A DNA stretch of 39,828 bases. Source: 2-01-FULL-41-26 sp964587505. Lineage in GTDB: Bacteria > Patescibacteriota > Minisyncoccia > 2-02-FULL-40-12 > GWA2-44-9. The first letter of the stretch is position 1; each line of letters starts with the position of its first letter. Below, one piece after another: positions 1 through 8,409 of the stretch. The notes under the pieces are model-generated. The model was given only the letters and a program-made list of their open reading frames with translations, made no database searches and had not been told where the DNA came from. The translations under genes and the position numbers were made by a program. The stretch lies in the NCBI GenBank assembly GCA_964587505.1, contig CAZPLD010000002.1:1-39828 (forward strand), written 5' to 3'.

Positions 1-1278
1 ATTCTTTATGTTTCCTTGGTTTTGACCCTTTTATTAAGGTATCCGGAGAAATTTCAGGAACAGTATTGGATACACCTTTACCCATTTTCTTTGATTTTCA
101 TTTCATGGCTTTTGGTTTTTTACATAGCCAATTTATATGAACCAAAGCTGCTAAGGAACAATATCCATTTTTATTCGACCCTGTTCCAGACAATTGCCAT
201 AGCCGCTGTAATTGCCGTATTGTTTTTTTACTTAATTCCTTTGTATGGAATTACGCCGAAAACCAACTTGCTTATTTTCGTTGCCATCTTCTCCGGACTG
301 GAATTTGCAAACCGTTCTGTTTCCAATAACATCCTGCAAAAAAGTTTTAAGAAATCAATACTCATTGTGGGGACAAACAGCCAATCTCTTGAACTTGACC
401 TTTTTATAAAAGAAAATCCCCAATTGGGATATGAGATCAAGTCTGTCACAGACATATCTTCTGACAAAATCAAAGATATCAGCCGGACAATCCGGGAAGA
501 AAAAATTGATACAATTGTTTTAAGTCCGGAAGCATATCAAGTTCCTGAGATAATAGATGTTTTTTACAAGTCTCTTGAACAAAAGGTTAATTTTGTGAAC
601 CTTGCTTCTTTTTACGAACGTCTAACCGGTATGGTTCCTCTGGGGGCAATCAACCAAATTTGGTTCTTGGAAAATCTCAGTGAAGGAAACAAGAGGGCAT
701 ATGAAATAGTTAAACGCAGCAGCGATCTGGTATTTGCTGTAACTCTCGGCCTGCTTAGTCTCTTATTGTATCCGTTTATTGTTTTCACAATAAAAGTCAC
801 CTCAAAGGGGCCGGTTTTTTATAAACAAAGAAGGGTGGGACAATCGGGTAAGGTCTTTGAAATAATTAAATTCCGAACAATGGATAAAGATGCCGAAAAA
901 GAGACCGGCGCAGTTTGGGCCTTACAAGATGACCCGAGAATAACATCGGTAGGCAGATTTATGCGCAAAACAAGAATAGATGAACTACCCCAGTTGTGGA
1001 ATATTCTCAAGGGACAGATGGCATTTATCGGGCCAAGAGCCGAAAGACCGGAATTTAATGAACAATTAAAAACAGTCCCGTTCTATGAAGAAAGGTATTT
1101 AATAAAACCGGGCTTGTCCGGCTGGGCCCAGATAAATTTTCGCTATGGCTCATCTGTTGCCGATGCAGCTGAAAAACTAAAATACGATTTGTATTACATC
1201 AAGAACCGTTCATTAGTCCTGGATCTCGGAATAGCCCTAAAAACAATCCGGATAATGCTTCAAAGAGACGGAAAGTAA
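1..1278 (+). CDS. Polyprenyl-phosphate sugar-1-phosphate transferase (5' partial)
   Basis: This enzyme loads the first sugar phosphate onto a polyprenyl phosphate carrier in the inner membrane and so starts a lipid-linked glycan. The frame is open to the first base of the window, so the N-terminus is missing; a TTG at 16 is only an internal codon. The visible part has hydrophobic segments near residues 20-40 and 55-95, a CoA-binding-like middle region (VGTNS), another membrane hairpin (SSDLVFAVTLGLLSLLLYPF) and the bacterial sugar transferase domain. That domain shows QRRVGQSGKVFEIIKFRTM, DELPQLWNILKGQMAFIGPR and KPGLSGWAQI, all hallmarks of the WbaP/WcaJ-like family. It matches the downstream glycan genes. 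Sugar specificity cannot be read from sequence. Family call is very sure. Confidence 0.93.
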   Translation: MLYVSLVLTLLLRYPEKFQEQYWIHLYPFSLIFISWLLVFYIANLYEPKLLRNNIHFYSTLFQTIAIAAVIAVLFFYLIPLYGITPKTNLLIFVAIFSGLEFANRSVSNNILQKSFKKSILIVGTNSQSLELDLFIKENPQLGYEIKSVTDISSDKIKDISRTIREEKIDTIVLSPEAYQVPEIIDVFYKSLEQKVNFVNLASFYERLTGMVPLGAINQIWFLENLSEGNKRAYEIVKRSSDLVFAVTLGLLSLLLYPFIVFTIKVTSKGPVFYKQRRVGQSGKVFEIIKFRTMDKDAEKETGAVWALQDDPRITSVGRFMRKTRIDELPQLWNILKGQMAFIGPRAERPEFNEQLKTVPFYEERYLIKPGLSGWAQINFRYGSSVADAAEKLKYDLYYIKNRSLVLDLGIALKTIRIMLQRDGK

Positions 1279-1297
1279 TTCGGATAATTTTTCTTTT

Positions 1298-1327
1298 AAA
1301 TAAAATTGCTACTTGGCGATTTTATTT
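1298..1327 (+). terminator. AT-rich hairpin after the sugar transferase gene
   Basis: A 12-bp stem (1298-1309 with 1316-1327, one G-U pair) closes a 6-nt loop 20 nt after the stop codon. It is AT-rich and lacks a long clean T-run, so it could be a weak terminator or an RNA 3'-end stabiliser. Confidence 0.4.
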
Positions 1328-1334
1328 TACTTAT

Positions 1335-1369
1335 CAACAAAAAATATTTTAAAAAAATATTTTTTGTTG
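1335..1369. promoter_or_regulatory. Perfect 16-bp inverted repeat upstream of pdaD
   Basis: CAACAAAAAATATTTT (1335-1350) is repeated exactly as its reverse complement at 1354-1369 with a 3-nt centre. The right arm ends at the base before a possible -10 box (TAAAGT, 1370-1375), and the ATG of pdaD lies 7 nt after that box. If this -10 is used the mRNA is leaderless, so the repeat would act as a DNA operator rather than an RNA hairpin. It could alternatively end transcription from the left. No good -35 is visible. Confidence 0.5.
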
Positions 1370-1382
1370 TAAAGTTAAAAAC

Positions 1383-1925
1383 ATGTTGCCGACAAAAATT
1401 TTCTTCACGAAAGGTTCTGGAACTCATAAAGAATATTTAACTTCTTTTGAGCTTGCGTTGCGCGCTGCTGGAGTCGCGCCATACAATTTAGTTGCGGTAT
1501 CCAGCATCTATCCGCCTAATGTTAAAAAAGTAACCCGCGAAGAAGGAATAAAATTATTGCCGCCGGGCTCAGTCGTCCATGCTGTTATCGCCCGCAATGC
1601 CACTAACGAACCGAATCGTTTAATTTCAGCCTCAATTGGCGTTGCCATACCGCAAGACCCGAATCAGTACGGCTATTTATCGGAACATCACCCATTCGGA
1701 GAAACAGATGAAAAAGCGGGAGATTATGCCGAAGATCTGGCTGCACAAATGCTGGCAACTACACTAGGCATAGAATTCGATCCGGATACGGCGTGGAACG
1801 AAAGAGAAGAATTGTTTAAGGCCTCCGACCAGATATTCAAGACCACAAATTATACCCAATCAGCCATCGGCAACAAAGACGGTTTATGGACCACCGTAGT
1901 GGCCGCGGCAATATTGATAGAATAG
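1383..1925 (+). CDS. pdaD: Pyruvoyl-dependent arginine decarboxylase
   Basis: Converts arginine to agmatine and CO2 using a pyruvoyl group made by self-cleavage, the first step of polyamine synthesis by the agmatine route. The 180-residue protein has the family's usual size. The self-processing serine pair is Ser40-Ser41 in the context VSSIYPP; known members cleave between these serines. Other family marks are FFTKGSGTH near the N-terminus, LPPGSVVHAVIAR, and the tail DGLWTTVVAAAILIE. The ATG at 1383 fits the family N-terminus (MLPTKIFFTKG) and lies 7 nt after a possible -10 box, with no Shine-Dalgarno site. It is a single gene on the + strand with no evident link to the glycan genes around it. 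Confidence in function is high. Confidence 0.95.
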   Translation: MLPTKIFFTKGSGTHKEYLTSFELALRAAGVAPYNLVAVSSIYPPNVKKVTREEGIKLLPPGSVVHAVIARNATNEPNRLISASIGVAIPQDPNQYGYLSEHHPFGETDEKAGDYAEDLAAQMLATTLGIEFDPDTAWNEREELFKASDQIFKTTNYTQSAIGNKDGLWTTVVAAAILIE

Positions 1926-1945
1926 AGTTCTATAATAAGGCGGAT

Positions 1946-3646
1946 CTACTTAAAATTCACCGAATAAATAATAAAATCGTTATTTTCAAAAATTTTAGAT
2001 ACAAATTTTTGGCCACTAAATCGCCACTTGGGATTTTTATCTTTATCCCATAATATGTAGTCAATCCGATATTTTTCCAGTTCTTTTCCAAGGTTGCTGT
2101 TTTTTAGTTGATTTGCCCGGCTTAAAACTTTATCTACGGCATCTTCTGGTAAATATATCTCCGGAACAGTTTTTATACCCAATAGCCTTCTTAATTTATT
2201 GTCTTGGACGGTCTTACCATATCTGTCAAGATATCTTACTCTATATATAGCTCCGATGTTTTTTATAATAAACTCTCTTTCAAAAGTTTCAAAAAAATTA
2301 TTTAAAATAAAGCGGGATATTATTTCATCATCAGCCACAAGAAACAGATTGGCATTTTCGGAGTAAAAAACATTGTTGTGCGTATAAATAGGAATTAAGT
2401 CCGATAAAACCGCGTCGGCATACACCACCGAATCTTTGGAAGTTCTTTTATTCAGCCAATCAAATAATAATGCGTATTTTTGGTCTTCAGAAGAATTGAC
2501 TATTGAATATTTGTTTAAATAGGCCGTGGTGTTTTGAATAGTGGTAAACAATACTATAGCCACTAGAACCAAACCAACTATCTTTTTATGACGGGGGCTT
2601 GGTTCCAAATATGCCCTCCACAAATAAGCAAAAGAGAAAGAAAAAAAGAAAATAGAAAGCATCCTATAATGACTGGAAAACTCTAAATTCTTGCCGGTAA
2701 TAATATGATTATTAGACGAAATTACCGTTGCTAAAAGTCCTCCCATAAAAAATAGGGTGGGATTGTTAACTTTTATCAAGCCAGTTTTTAAAACAATTAC
2801 AAACAAAATAAGCAGGGCAAGAGCACCTGATACTACCCAAACCCCAGAAGGAAAACGGCTGTAAATCAAACCTATCCTGGAAATAGTTTCGCTGTATTCG
2901 GAAGTTCGGGAAATAAAATAAGAATTCAAAAAATAAGGAGCCGCCAGAACAAAACCTCCAGCGAGTATTTTCACCATTGCAAATGACAGTTCTCTGCTAT
3001 AAATAAAATATACGCCGGCAAGAATAACTAAAAATATTACGTAAAAAGTCCAATAATAAGGATAGATATAGAAAAGTAGGCCCAGGTTAACCGCATTCCA
3101 TATCAATATTTTACGCGAGGGCCCATTTTTTATTAATTTCCAAAGAAAAATAAACTGGGTTAGCCAAAAAATAAAATTTAGTTGCGGGCTTACTGGACGA
3201 AGAAAATTATTAAGATACAATCCGAAAAATAAAAGGGACGAAAAAGTTAAAGACCAAAAACGGGATCTGGTAATTAAACAAAAGGCGAGATAGGTTAGTA
3301 AAAAAGACAATGACGGCAATAATAAGTTATATAAGAATCTGCCCTGAACAGCAGTTAAGCCAAAAACTTTCAATGGTTGAGCTAATAAATACTCGCCCAA
3401 AAATTGGATTGGCAACCTGTCTTTATGCTCAAACAAATAAGCATTGCCTATTGTCGGATAACCATCCAACACATCCCGAATCCTGGCATTATAAAACAAT
3501 TCATCACTAGCTAAGGGGGGTAAAACGCCCTCAAATTCTCCGCCTAAAACAATCATGAAGCGTAGATAAGGCCAGATCATCAAAAAACCCAAAATAACAG
3601 CTATGACTACTGCTGTTTTGTTTTTTAAAATTTTTTCTTTAATCAT
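1946..3646 (-). CDS. GT-C-like polytopic membrane protein, putative lipid-linked sugar glycosyltransferase
   Basis: A 566-residue integral membrane protein. The first transmembrane helix is at about 10-33 and is followed by an external loop with SDELFYNARIRD, an acidic pair in the place where GT39/PMT-like enzymes keep their catalytic Asp. Roughly ten more hydrophobic segments follow up to about residue 370, and the C-terminal 190 residues are soluble. This layout fits GT-C enzymes that use polyprenyl-phosphate sugars as donor, but the protein is not a clear member of a named family. It is the last gene of the minus operon starting at 10728, 3 nt after the methyltransferase gene. A donor-making enzyme (4501-5208) is encoded two genes upstream, which supports the role. 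The start has no Shine-Dalgarno site. Confidence 0.7.
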   Translation of the reverse strand: MIKEKILKNKTAVVIAVILGFLMIWPYLRFMIVLGGEFEGVLPPLASDELFYNARIRDVLDGYPTIGNAYLFEHKDRLPIQFLGEYLLAQPLKVFGLTAVQGRFLYNLLLPSLSFLLTYLAFCLITRSRFWSLTFSSLLFFGLYLNNFLRPVSPQLNFIFWLTQFIFLWKLIKNGPSRKILIWNAVNLGLLFYIYPYYWTFYVIFLVILAGVYFIYSRELSFAMVKILAGGFVLAAPYFLNSYFISRTSEYSETISRIGLIYSRFPSGVWVVSGALALLILFVIVLKTGLIKVNNPTLFFMGGLLATVISSNNHIITGKNLEFSSHYRMLSIFFFSFSFAYLWRAYLEPSPRHKKIVGLVLVAIVLFTTIQNTTAYLNKYSIVNSSEDQKYALLFDWLNKRTSKDSVVYADAVLSDLIPIYTHNNVFYSENANLFLVADDEIISRFILNNFFETFEREFIIKNIGAIYRVRYLDRYGKTVQDNKLRRLLGIKTVPEIYLPEDAVDKVLSRANQLKNSNLGKELEKYRIDYILWDKDKNPKWRFSGQKFVSKIFENNDFIIYSVNFK

Positions 3647-3649
3647 AGG

Positions 3650-4531
3650 TTATACTTTCCTTGCAATAATAAGGAAATTATCATGCAAGTTAATAGGTAC
3701 CGATAATTTTCCCATTTTGTTATTTTTTAAAAACTCTGCTATCTTTTTCCAGACAAAAAGTTTCTGCCATCTATACAAAGTTTGGGAAACATATTGAAGC
3801 GTGAATTTTTTACCCATCTTATCTATTGACAACACTTCAAAACCAGACCTTCTTAACAAATCTGTTAAATTTTGGGGATTAAAATAAATTAAGTGTTCCG
3901 GCGGAACCAAGAGATGCCAATATTTACCGGTCAATTTAGCAAAAAAACTGCTTGTATCGGGCGTATTAATGGCAACAATGCCCCCATGTTTTAGAACGTT
4001 ATAAACCACCAACATGTCTGATTTTGGGTCAGAAAGATGCTCGATTACATCCCACAAGGTAACCACGTCAAACGATTCTGATTGATAATCAGTCGTACTT
4101 AACGTCCCCTGCCGTACATTTAGGTTTCGTTTCTTGGCCTGATCCACGGCATATTGTGAAATTTCCAATCCACTTGTATTCCATCCCCTGTTTTCCGCAG
4201 TTTTCATAAAATAACCCGTAGCGGCTCCGACATCCAACAAACTTCTTCCGCCAGGCAAAATCTTTTCTATTTTTTCCAAACACCGATTGAAGGTTGAAAG
4301 CATTACCGGCTTGTCTTGATCATAATCAACATACCCGAACCCATTGTTTGCGCCTTTGAAGTAGTCACCCGAATAGATGTTGGCCGTATTTTCAGGCAAA
4401 GGCCAAACAAAAATCAATTTACAGAGCTTGCAACAAAAAATGTCGTGATTATTTTTTCTTGTGAGAAACTTTATTCCTTTACTTTCACAGGACGGACAGT
4501 TTATGTTCGTTTTTTGAATCTCATTTTCCAT
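3650..4531 (-). CDS. Class I SAM-dependent methyltransferase with N-terminal zinc ribbon
   Basis: Likely transfers a methyl group from SAM to a sugar or lipid-linked glycan in the cytoplasm. An N-terminal zinc ribbon is formed by CPSC (residues 12-15) and CKLC (34-37). The Rossmann methyltransferase core follows: motif I LLDVGAATGYF, the acidic residue of GLEIS after strand 2, and the FDVVTLWDVIEHL and LKHGGIVAINTPD motifs. The C-terminal part (PPEHLIYF, LLRRSGFEVLSIDKMG) is typical of capsule and O-antigen methyltransferases. The start overlaps the end of the upstream polyprenyl-phosphate sugar synthase gene by 31 bp. A later start is unlikely because it would remove the zinc ribbon. The gene at 26557-27462 has a similar layout. 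Acceptor unknown. Confidence 0.87.
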   Translation of the reverse strand: MENEIQKTNINCPSCESKGIKFLTRKNNHDIFCCKLCKLIFVWPLPENTANIYSGDYFKGANNGFGYVDYDQDKPVMLSTFNRCLEKIEKILPGGRSLLDVGAATGYFMKTAENRGWNTSGLEISQYAVDQAKKRNLNVRQGTLSTTDYQSESFDVVTLWDVIEHLSDPKSDMLVVYNVLKHGGIVAINTPDTSSFFAKLTGKYWHLLVPPEHLIYFNPQNLTDLLRRSGFEVLSIDKMGKKFTLQYVSQTLYRWQKLFVWKKIAEFLKNNKMGKLSVPINLHDNFLIIARKV

Positions 4532-5208
4532 GGCGCTAATATGCCCTCTGTTATTATATGATTAGAAATTTTTGACTCTCCTCCCGCTCGATTTTTAAAA
4601 GTAATCGGTATCTCTTTTAGCGAGGCGCCATTTTGCCACAAAACATACTTAAGCTCTATCAAAAAAGCATAGCCCGATAAATCAATACTCGAAAAATTTA
4701 TTTTTCTCAAGAAGTTAGAGTCAACCGTCATAAAACCGCTAGTACAATCATGAATCGGCATCTTAGTAACTAATCTGCAGTAAAAACTGGCAAATCTGCT
4801 TAACAACCGGCGCCACAACTCCCATCCTATCGTTTTACCGCCTGAAACATACCTTGAACCAATAACAACATCATATCGATCAGACATCCTAAAGTGTTCC
4901 TTTAAATATGTCGGGTCATGGGAAAGATCTCCATCCATCATTACCACCCTGCGAATATCATTGTTTTTTAATACTTCTCTAAAAGCATTGACGTAGGCCT
5001 TACCCAACCCTTCTTTTTTGCTTCTTAATAACAAATTGAGATTGGGAAAATCTGTTTTTAAATCTTGAACAATCTCCGCTGTACCATCCGGAGAATTGTC
5101 ATCAACTACCAACATATCGGCCTCAGGCACAATACTAAAAACTTCTTTTACTAATTTAGGAATATTCTCTTTCTCATTATATGTTGGGACAATAATTACG
5201 TCTTTCAT
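4501..5208 (-). CDS. Polyprenyl-phosphate mannose/glucose synthase (DPM1-like GT2)
   Basis: Transfers a hexose from a nucleotide sugar to polyprenyl phosphate on the cytoplasmic side, giving the donor for GT-C enzymes. The 235-residue, single-domain GT-A protein starts directly with VIIVPTYNEKENI. It shows VVDDNSPDGT, the metal-binding MMDGDLSHDP, IGSRYVSGGK, the DCTSGFM segment and ITFKNRAGGESK, the full DPM1 pattern. There is no C-terminal membrane domain, as in soluble Ppm1/DPM1 forms. It sits in the minus operon between the flippase (3 nt upstream) and the methyltransferase it overlaps. The GT-C proteins at 1946, 16016 and 24197 are candidate users of its product. Whether the sugar is mannose or glucose cannot be told. 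Confidence 0.92.
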   Translation of the reverse strand: MKDVIIVPTYNEKENIPKLVKEVFSIVPEADMLVVDDNSPDGTAEIVQDLKTDFPNLNLLLRSKKEGLGKAYVNAFREVLKNNDIRRVVMMDGDLSHDPTYLKEHFRMSDRYDVVIGSRYVSGGKTIGWELWRRLLSRFASFYCRLVTKMPIHDCTSGFMTVDSNFLRKINFSSIDLSGYAFLIELKYVLWQNGASLKEIPITFKNRAGGESKISNHIITEGILAPWKMRFKKRT

Positions 5209-5211
5209 AAA

Positions 5212-6543
5212 TCAAGGTTTTATCTTTTTAAGCTCTTTCTTAATAAGAATGAAGCTTGCAATATGGGAAATGTTGAAAATAATACTGACCCAAATAACAG
5301 TTCCCCATAAACCAAAACTTTTTATCAGCAAAAGGCCCATAGGCACGCCGAGAGAAAGGGTAATCGTATTAATTATAATAGAAAGTTTAACCTTGTTTAA
5401 AGCTCTCCACATGGGGCCAAATCCAACCCCCATACCCATTGTGGCTCCGTAAAAGAAAAGGCCGGCAACATATTTAACGCTGGGATTAAAATTAGCTCCA
5501 TAAATAATGTGAAAAACAAACGGCGCAGTAATAATAGCGCCGACCGTTAAAACAATGGAAAAAAGAAGTGAGTATAACGAAGTTCTAATAAAATTTTTCA
5601 GCAATTTATCTTCGCCACCTCCTGCAACTTTCATTTTCGGAAATTCAACATTTAAAAGCGCTGAAATTGGACTTAAAAAGGTGAGGGCTAAATTAATATA
5701 ACCAAAAGCAAGTTTAAAAAATGTAACTTCCGAAGCTGTAACAAAAATACCTGTTAACATTATCGGCAAGATATTGTACAAATTAGCTAAGTTACTATCA
5801 GCGGTAATCCAAAAACTGAATCCAAGATATTTTTTGATAGGCGCCCCTTTTACATTGCTAAGCAGTTTTCTCACCGAAGGAAATATTGGATATCGCGCAC
5901 TTACTCTTCCCCAAAGAATAGTCGAGACAAATAAGATAATAACCGCACTTAAGAGGTGTCCGATAATAGCGCCCAAAACTCCAAACCCCACCACAACAAG
6001 CAAAAGTGAAAATATATTTCTTAAAAATTGATTAGAAAAAGCTAAAATCGTCATGGTCTTTATCTGTCTTGTGATCTGGAGGACCATCATGGAAAAAGGG
6101 AAAAAGGTGCCGCCAACAGCAGAAGCAACCAAAAGAATGGCAGCATAAATTCCTATTTTATAGTTATTATAAAAAATTCCGGCAAGCCATGGGGCAAATA
6201 AAGCGCCCAAAAGAGCAGGGACTATCATTATCAAAGTTGTCTTAGTCAAAAAAGCGAGGACTTCTTTGGTTTTTTCTTTATCATCCTTAGCATAAGCTTC
6301 ACTCAATAGGGTGGTTGAAGCGCCTTGAGCCCCTAAACTTAAAAAGACAGTCATGAAGCCGTATAAACTAAAAGCTAACGTATAAATACCGTAATTCTCC
6401 GGCTGTAAAAGACGGGTAATAAAAACCCCTATTAACGCTTGGGTAATGTTAGCGGCAAAATTTCCTGCCTGAAAAAAAACCAAACTCCTAACAAACCAGT
6501 GTCCGCGAAAATACTTTATTTTTTCTTTAATTAAATTGAGCAT
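5212..6543 (-). CDS. Oligosaccharide flippase (Wzx/MATE-like)
   Basis: Moves lipid-linked oligosaccharide across the inner membrane. The 443 residues form about 12-14 hydrophobic segments. The N-terminus (FFQAGNFAANITQALIGVFI then TRLLQPENYGIYTLAFSLYG) is the standard start of the polysaccharide biosynthesis/MATE fold. Basic loops (VRKLLSNVKGAPIKKYLGFS) lie between the two halves, and the length is normal for Wzx. It is in the middle of the minus operon, 2 nt after the methyltransferase and 3 nt before the sugar-donor synthase. It is the only clear flippase in the window, so it probably serves all the glycosyltransferases of this operon. No separate Wzy polymerase is obvious. No Shine-Dalgarno site precedes the ATG. 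Confidence 0.9.
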   Translation of the reverse strand: MLNLIKEKIKYFRGHWFVRSLVFFQAGNFAANITQALIGVFITRLLQPENYGIYTLAFSLYGFMTVFLSLGAQGASTTLLSEAYAKDDKEKTKEVLAFLTKTTLIMIVPALLGALFAPWLAGIFYNNYKIGIYAAILLVASAVGGTFFPFSMMVLQITRQIKTMTILAFSNQFLRNIFSLLLVVVGFGVLGAIIGHLLSAVIILFVSTILWGRVSARYPIFPSVRKLLSNVKGAPIKKYLGFSFWITADSNLANLYNILPIMLTGIFVTASEVTFFKLAFGYINLALTFLSPISALLNVEFPKMKVAGGGEDKLLKNFIRTSLYSLLFSIVLTVGAIITAPFVFHIIYGANFNPSVKYVAGLFFYGATMGMGVGFGPMWRALNKVKLSIIINTITLSLGVPMGLLLIKSFGLWGTVIWVSIIFNISHIASFILIKKELKKIKP

Positions 6544-6545
6544 TA

Positions 6546-7193
6546 TTAAAGTTTTTTAAAAATAGCGCACCAGCCAATAGTATGTTTTCTATTGGCCTTA
6601 CTTTTGTCAATGCTGTCCAGCCAAGCCATAAATATACCATAAACAAAAAATAACTTACTGGACAATCTGCCCCATAATAAATGATCGTGCAGATGAAATC
6701 TGTCAATTAAATATCTAATTTTAACTTGCGCTATCATGGAAAAAAATCCGCCTACCGGTGTACATAAAACAACAGAAAATCCATTCCTTCCAAGCAATTC
6801 AACTAAACCAAAATTGGTAAACCGCCAATAGTCGTGGGGTTCTGAATGAAGTTCGCCCCATTGCGGCACGGTGATTAAAAAAATGCCGCCGGATTTTAAA
6901 ATTCTGCTTACTTCTCCAGCAGCCTTCTCAAAATCAGAAAGGTGTTCAAAAACTTGAGTTGCAACAACCGAGTCAAAATGTTGGTCAGGAAATGGTATGT
7001 TATCGGCGCTGCCAACGACATCAATATTGGGACCGTGTTTTATATCCATTTTTAAATATTCGCCACAATCGAACAAGTGACCATACCGATTATAATCCCC
7101 TGCGCCTAAGTCAAGAACTTTCCCTTTAATATGGTGGCTAACCTTTTTGATTTGCTTTTCTAATAAATACCTGCCCGGCTGAAAAATATACAT
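6546..7193 (-). CDS. Class I SAM-dependent methyltransferase
   Basis: A 215-residue methyltransferase of the type-11 group. Motif I is VLDLGAGDYNRYG, followed by YLKMDIKHGPNIDVVGSADN, then FDSVVATQVFEHLSD and ILKSGGIFLITVPQ. The C-terminal part contains ELHSEPHDYWRFTNFGL, which is common in methyltransferases of glycan clusters. No zinc ribbon is present, unlike the two other operon methyltransferases. It follows the GT4 gene at 7204 by 10 nt and precedes the flippase gene. The neighbours suggest sugar O-methylation, possibly as chain capping, but the substrate is not visible. The ATG at 7193 has no Shine-Dalgarno site. Confidence 0.87.
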   Translation of the reverse strand: MYIFQPGRYLLEKQIKKVSHHIKGKVLDLGAGDYNRYGHLFDCGEYLKMDIKHGPNIDVVGSADNIPFPDQHFDSVVATQVFEHLSDFEKAAGEVSRILKSGGIFLITVPQWGELHSEPHDYWRFTNFGLVELLGRNGFSVVLCTPVGGFFSMIAQVKIRYLIDRFHLHDHLLWGRLSSKLFFVYGIFMAWLDSIDKSKANRKHTIGWCAIFKKL

Positions 7194-7203
7194 GATTTAT
7201 TGA

Positions 7204-8409
7204 TTAATAGTAACTAAGATACTTTTCAGCTTGCTGTTGTAAACTGAAAAAAGCCCTTACTTGCTCATATCCCTTTTGGCCGAATTCCCGGGCTTTTTCT
7301 GAATTTTTTAATAAATCAATAATTCTGCCGGCCATTAATTTTATGTTGTATGGATTCACAATATAACCCGATTTGCCATCTACGACAACCTCCGAAGAAC
7401 CGCCAAAGCACGTGCTGACAACGGGCTTTTTGAAAGCCATCGCTTCTAAATTTACTGTCGGAAACGGATCTATGCAAATTGAGGGTACCAACACAAGATC
7501 ACAAACTGAATAGACAATATTCATTTCATCCCGCCCAAGCCGTCCTAAAAACTTTATCGGCAAATTCATATTATCAATTCCCCTGCCGTCCGAACCGGCT
7601 ACCAACAACACCGCATCTGGAATTTCTTTTAGTATTAAGCCCAAAGATTCTATGGCTTGATTAATGCCTTTTCCTTCGCTTATCCGTCCGCCGAATAAAA
7701 TGATCTTTTTATTTTTCAGATTGTTGGTTTTTTTAAAAACCAACGCCGCTTCAAAACCAATTTCGTATTCATTCACGTCAATACCGTTATGAATCACCTC
7801 TATATTACCGATGCCATTGAGGGTCAGGGTTTTTTTCAAAGCGTTGGATACGGCAAATATCTTATCTGTGTATTTTCCCAAATAATGTTTAATGATTATG
7901 TTCCGGAAGGGATTATAGCGTTTTTTGTTTTCTTTGATTTGGCTAAAAACAGATTGTTTTGCGTAATTCATATAATTTTTACAAGTCGCTTCTCTGGGAA
8001 TTTTTGTTTTCCCATAATTAATAGGCATCGTATCATGGGCAGTCAAAAAAACTTTCGCTCCGCTCTTTTTGGCAATTTTTAAACAATAATAAGACAGGTG
8101 ATAATGGATATTGTGCGCATGAACAACATCCGGCTTGATATCAGCAATAATTTTAGCAACCTTCTTTACGGTTTGCGGATTATACAAAGAAAGGTAGGCC
8201 CGCCATCTTCTGTGGTATTGGGAATATATTCTATAAATCCTCAAATCGCTTTCAACACAATTCCCCTCTTTATTTTTGTCTTGGGTAGTCGAGACAATAT
8301 AAACATCATGGCCTAATTCCTTGACTGTTTTGGCCAAGTTATAAGCCACCAGCCCGGCACCGCCTAAATTGTCAGGCGGAAAGTCATCGGATAAAAATAG
8401 AATCTTCAT
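7204..8409 (-). CDS. GT4 glycosyltransferase
   Basis: A GT-B fold retaining glycosyltransferase, about 401 residues. The N-terminal domain begins MKILFLSDDFPPDNLGGAGL with the glycine-rich acceptor loop and has the conserved DVVHAHNIHYHLS segment. The C-terminal domain has ILFGGRISEGKGINQAI (donor-binding GxxxxxKG) and PTVNLEAMAFKKPVVSTCFGGSSEVV, the E-x7-E type motif that binds the nucleotide sugar. The reading frame begins 26 nt inside the end of the upstream GT4 gene, so the two are probably translationally coupled. No membrane segment is evident and it should act at the cytoplasmic face. Donor and acceptor sugars are not predictable. Confidence 0.92.
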   Translation of the reverse strand: MKILFLSDDFPPDNLGGAGLVAYNLAKTVKELGHDVYIVSTTQDKNKEGNCVESDLRIYRIYSQYHRRWRAYLSLYNPQTVKKVAKIIADIKPDVVHAHNIHYHLSYYCLKIAKKSGAKVFLTAHDTMPINYGKTKIPREATCKNYMNYAKQSVFSQIKENKKRYNPFRNIIIKHYLGKYTDKIFAVSNALKKTLTLNGIGNIEVIHNGIDVNEYEIGFEAALVFKKTNNLKNKKIILFGGRISEGKGINQAIESLGLILKEIPDAVLLVAGSDGRGIDNMNLPIKFLGRLGRDEMNIVYSVCDLVLVPSICIDPFPTVNLEAMAFKKPVVSTCFGGSSEVVVDGKSGYIVNPYNIKLMAGRIIDLLKNSEKAREFGQKGYEQVRAFFSLQQQAEKYLSYY

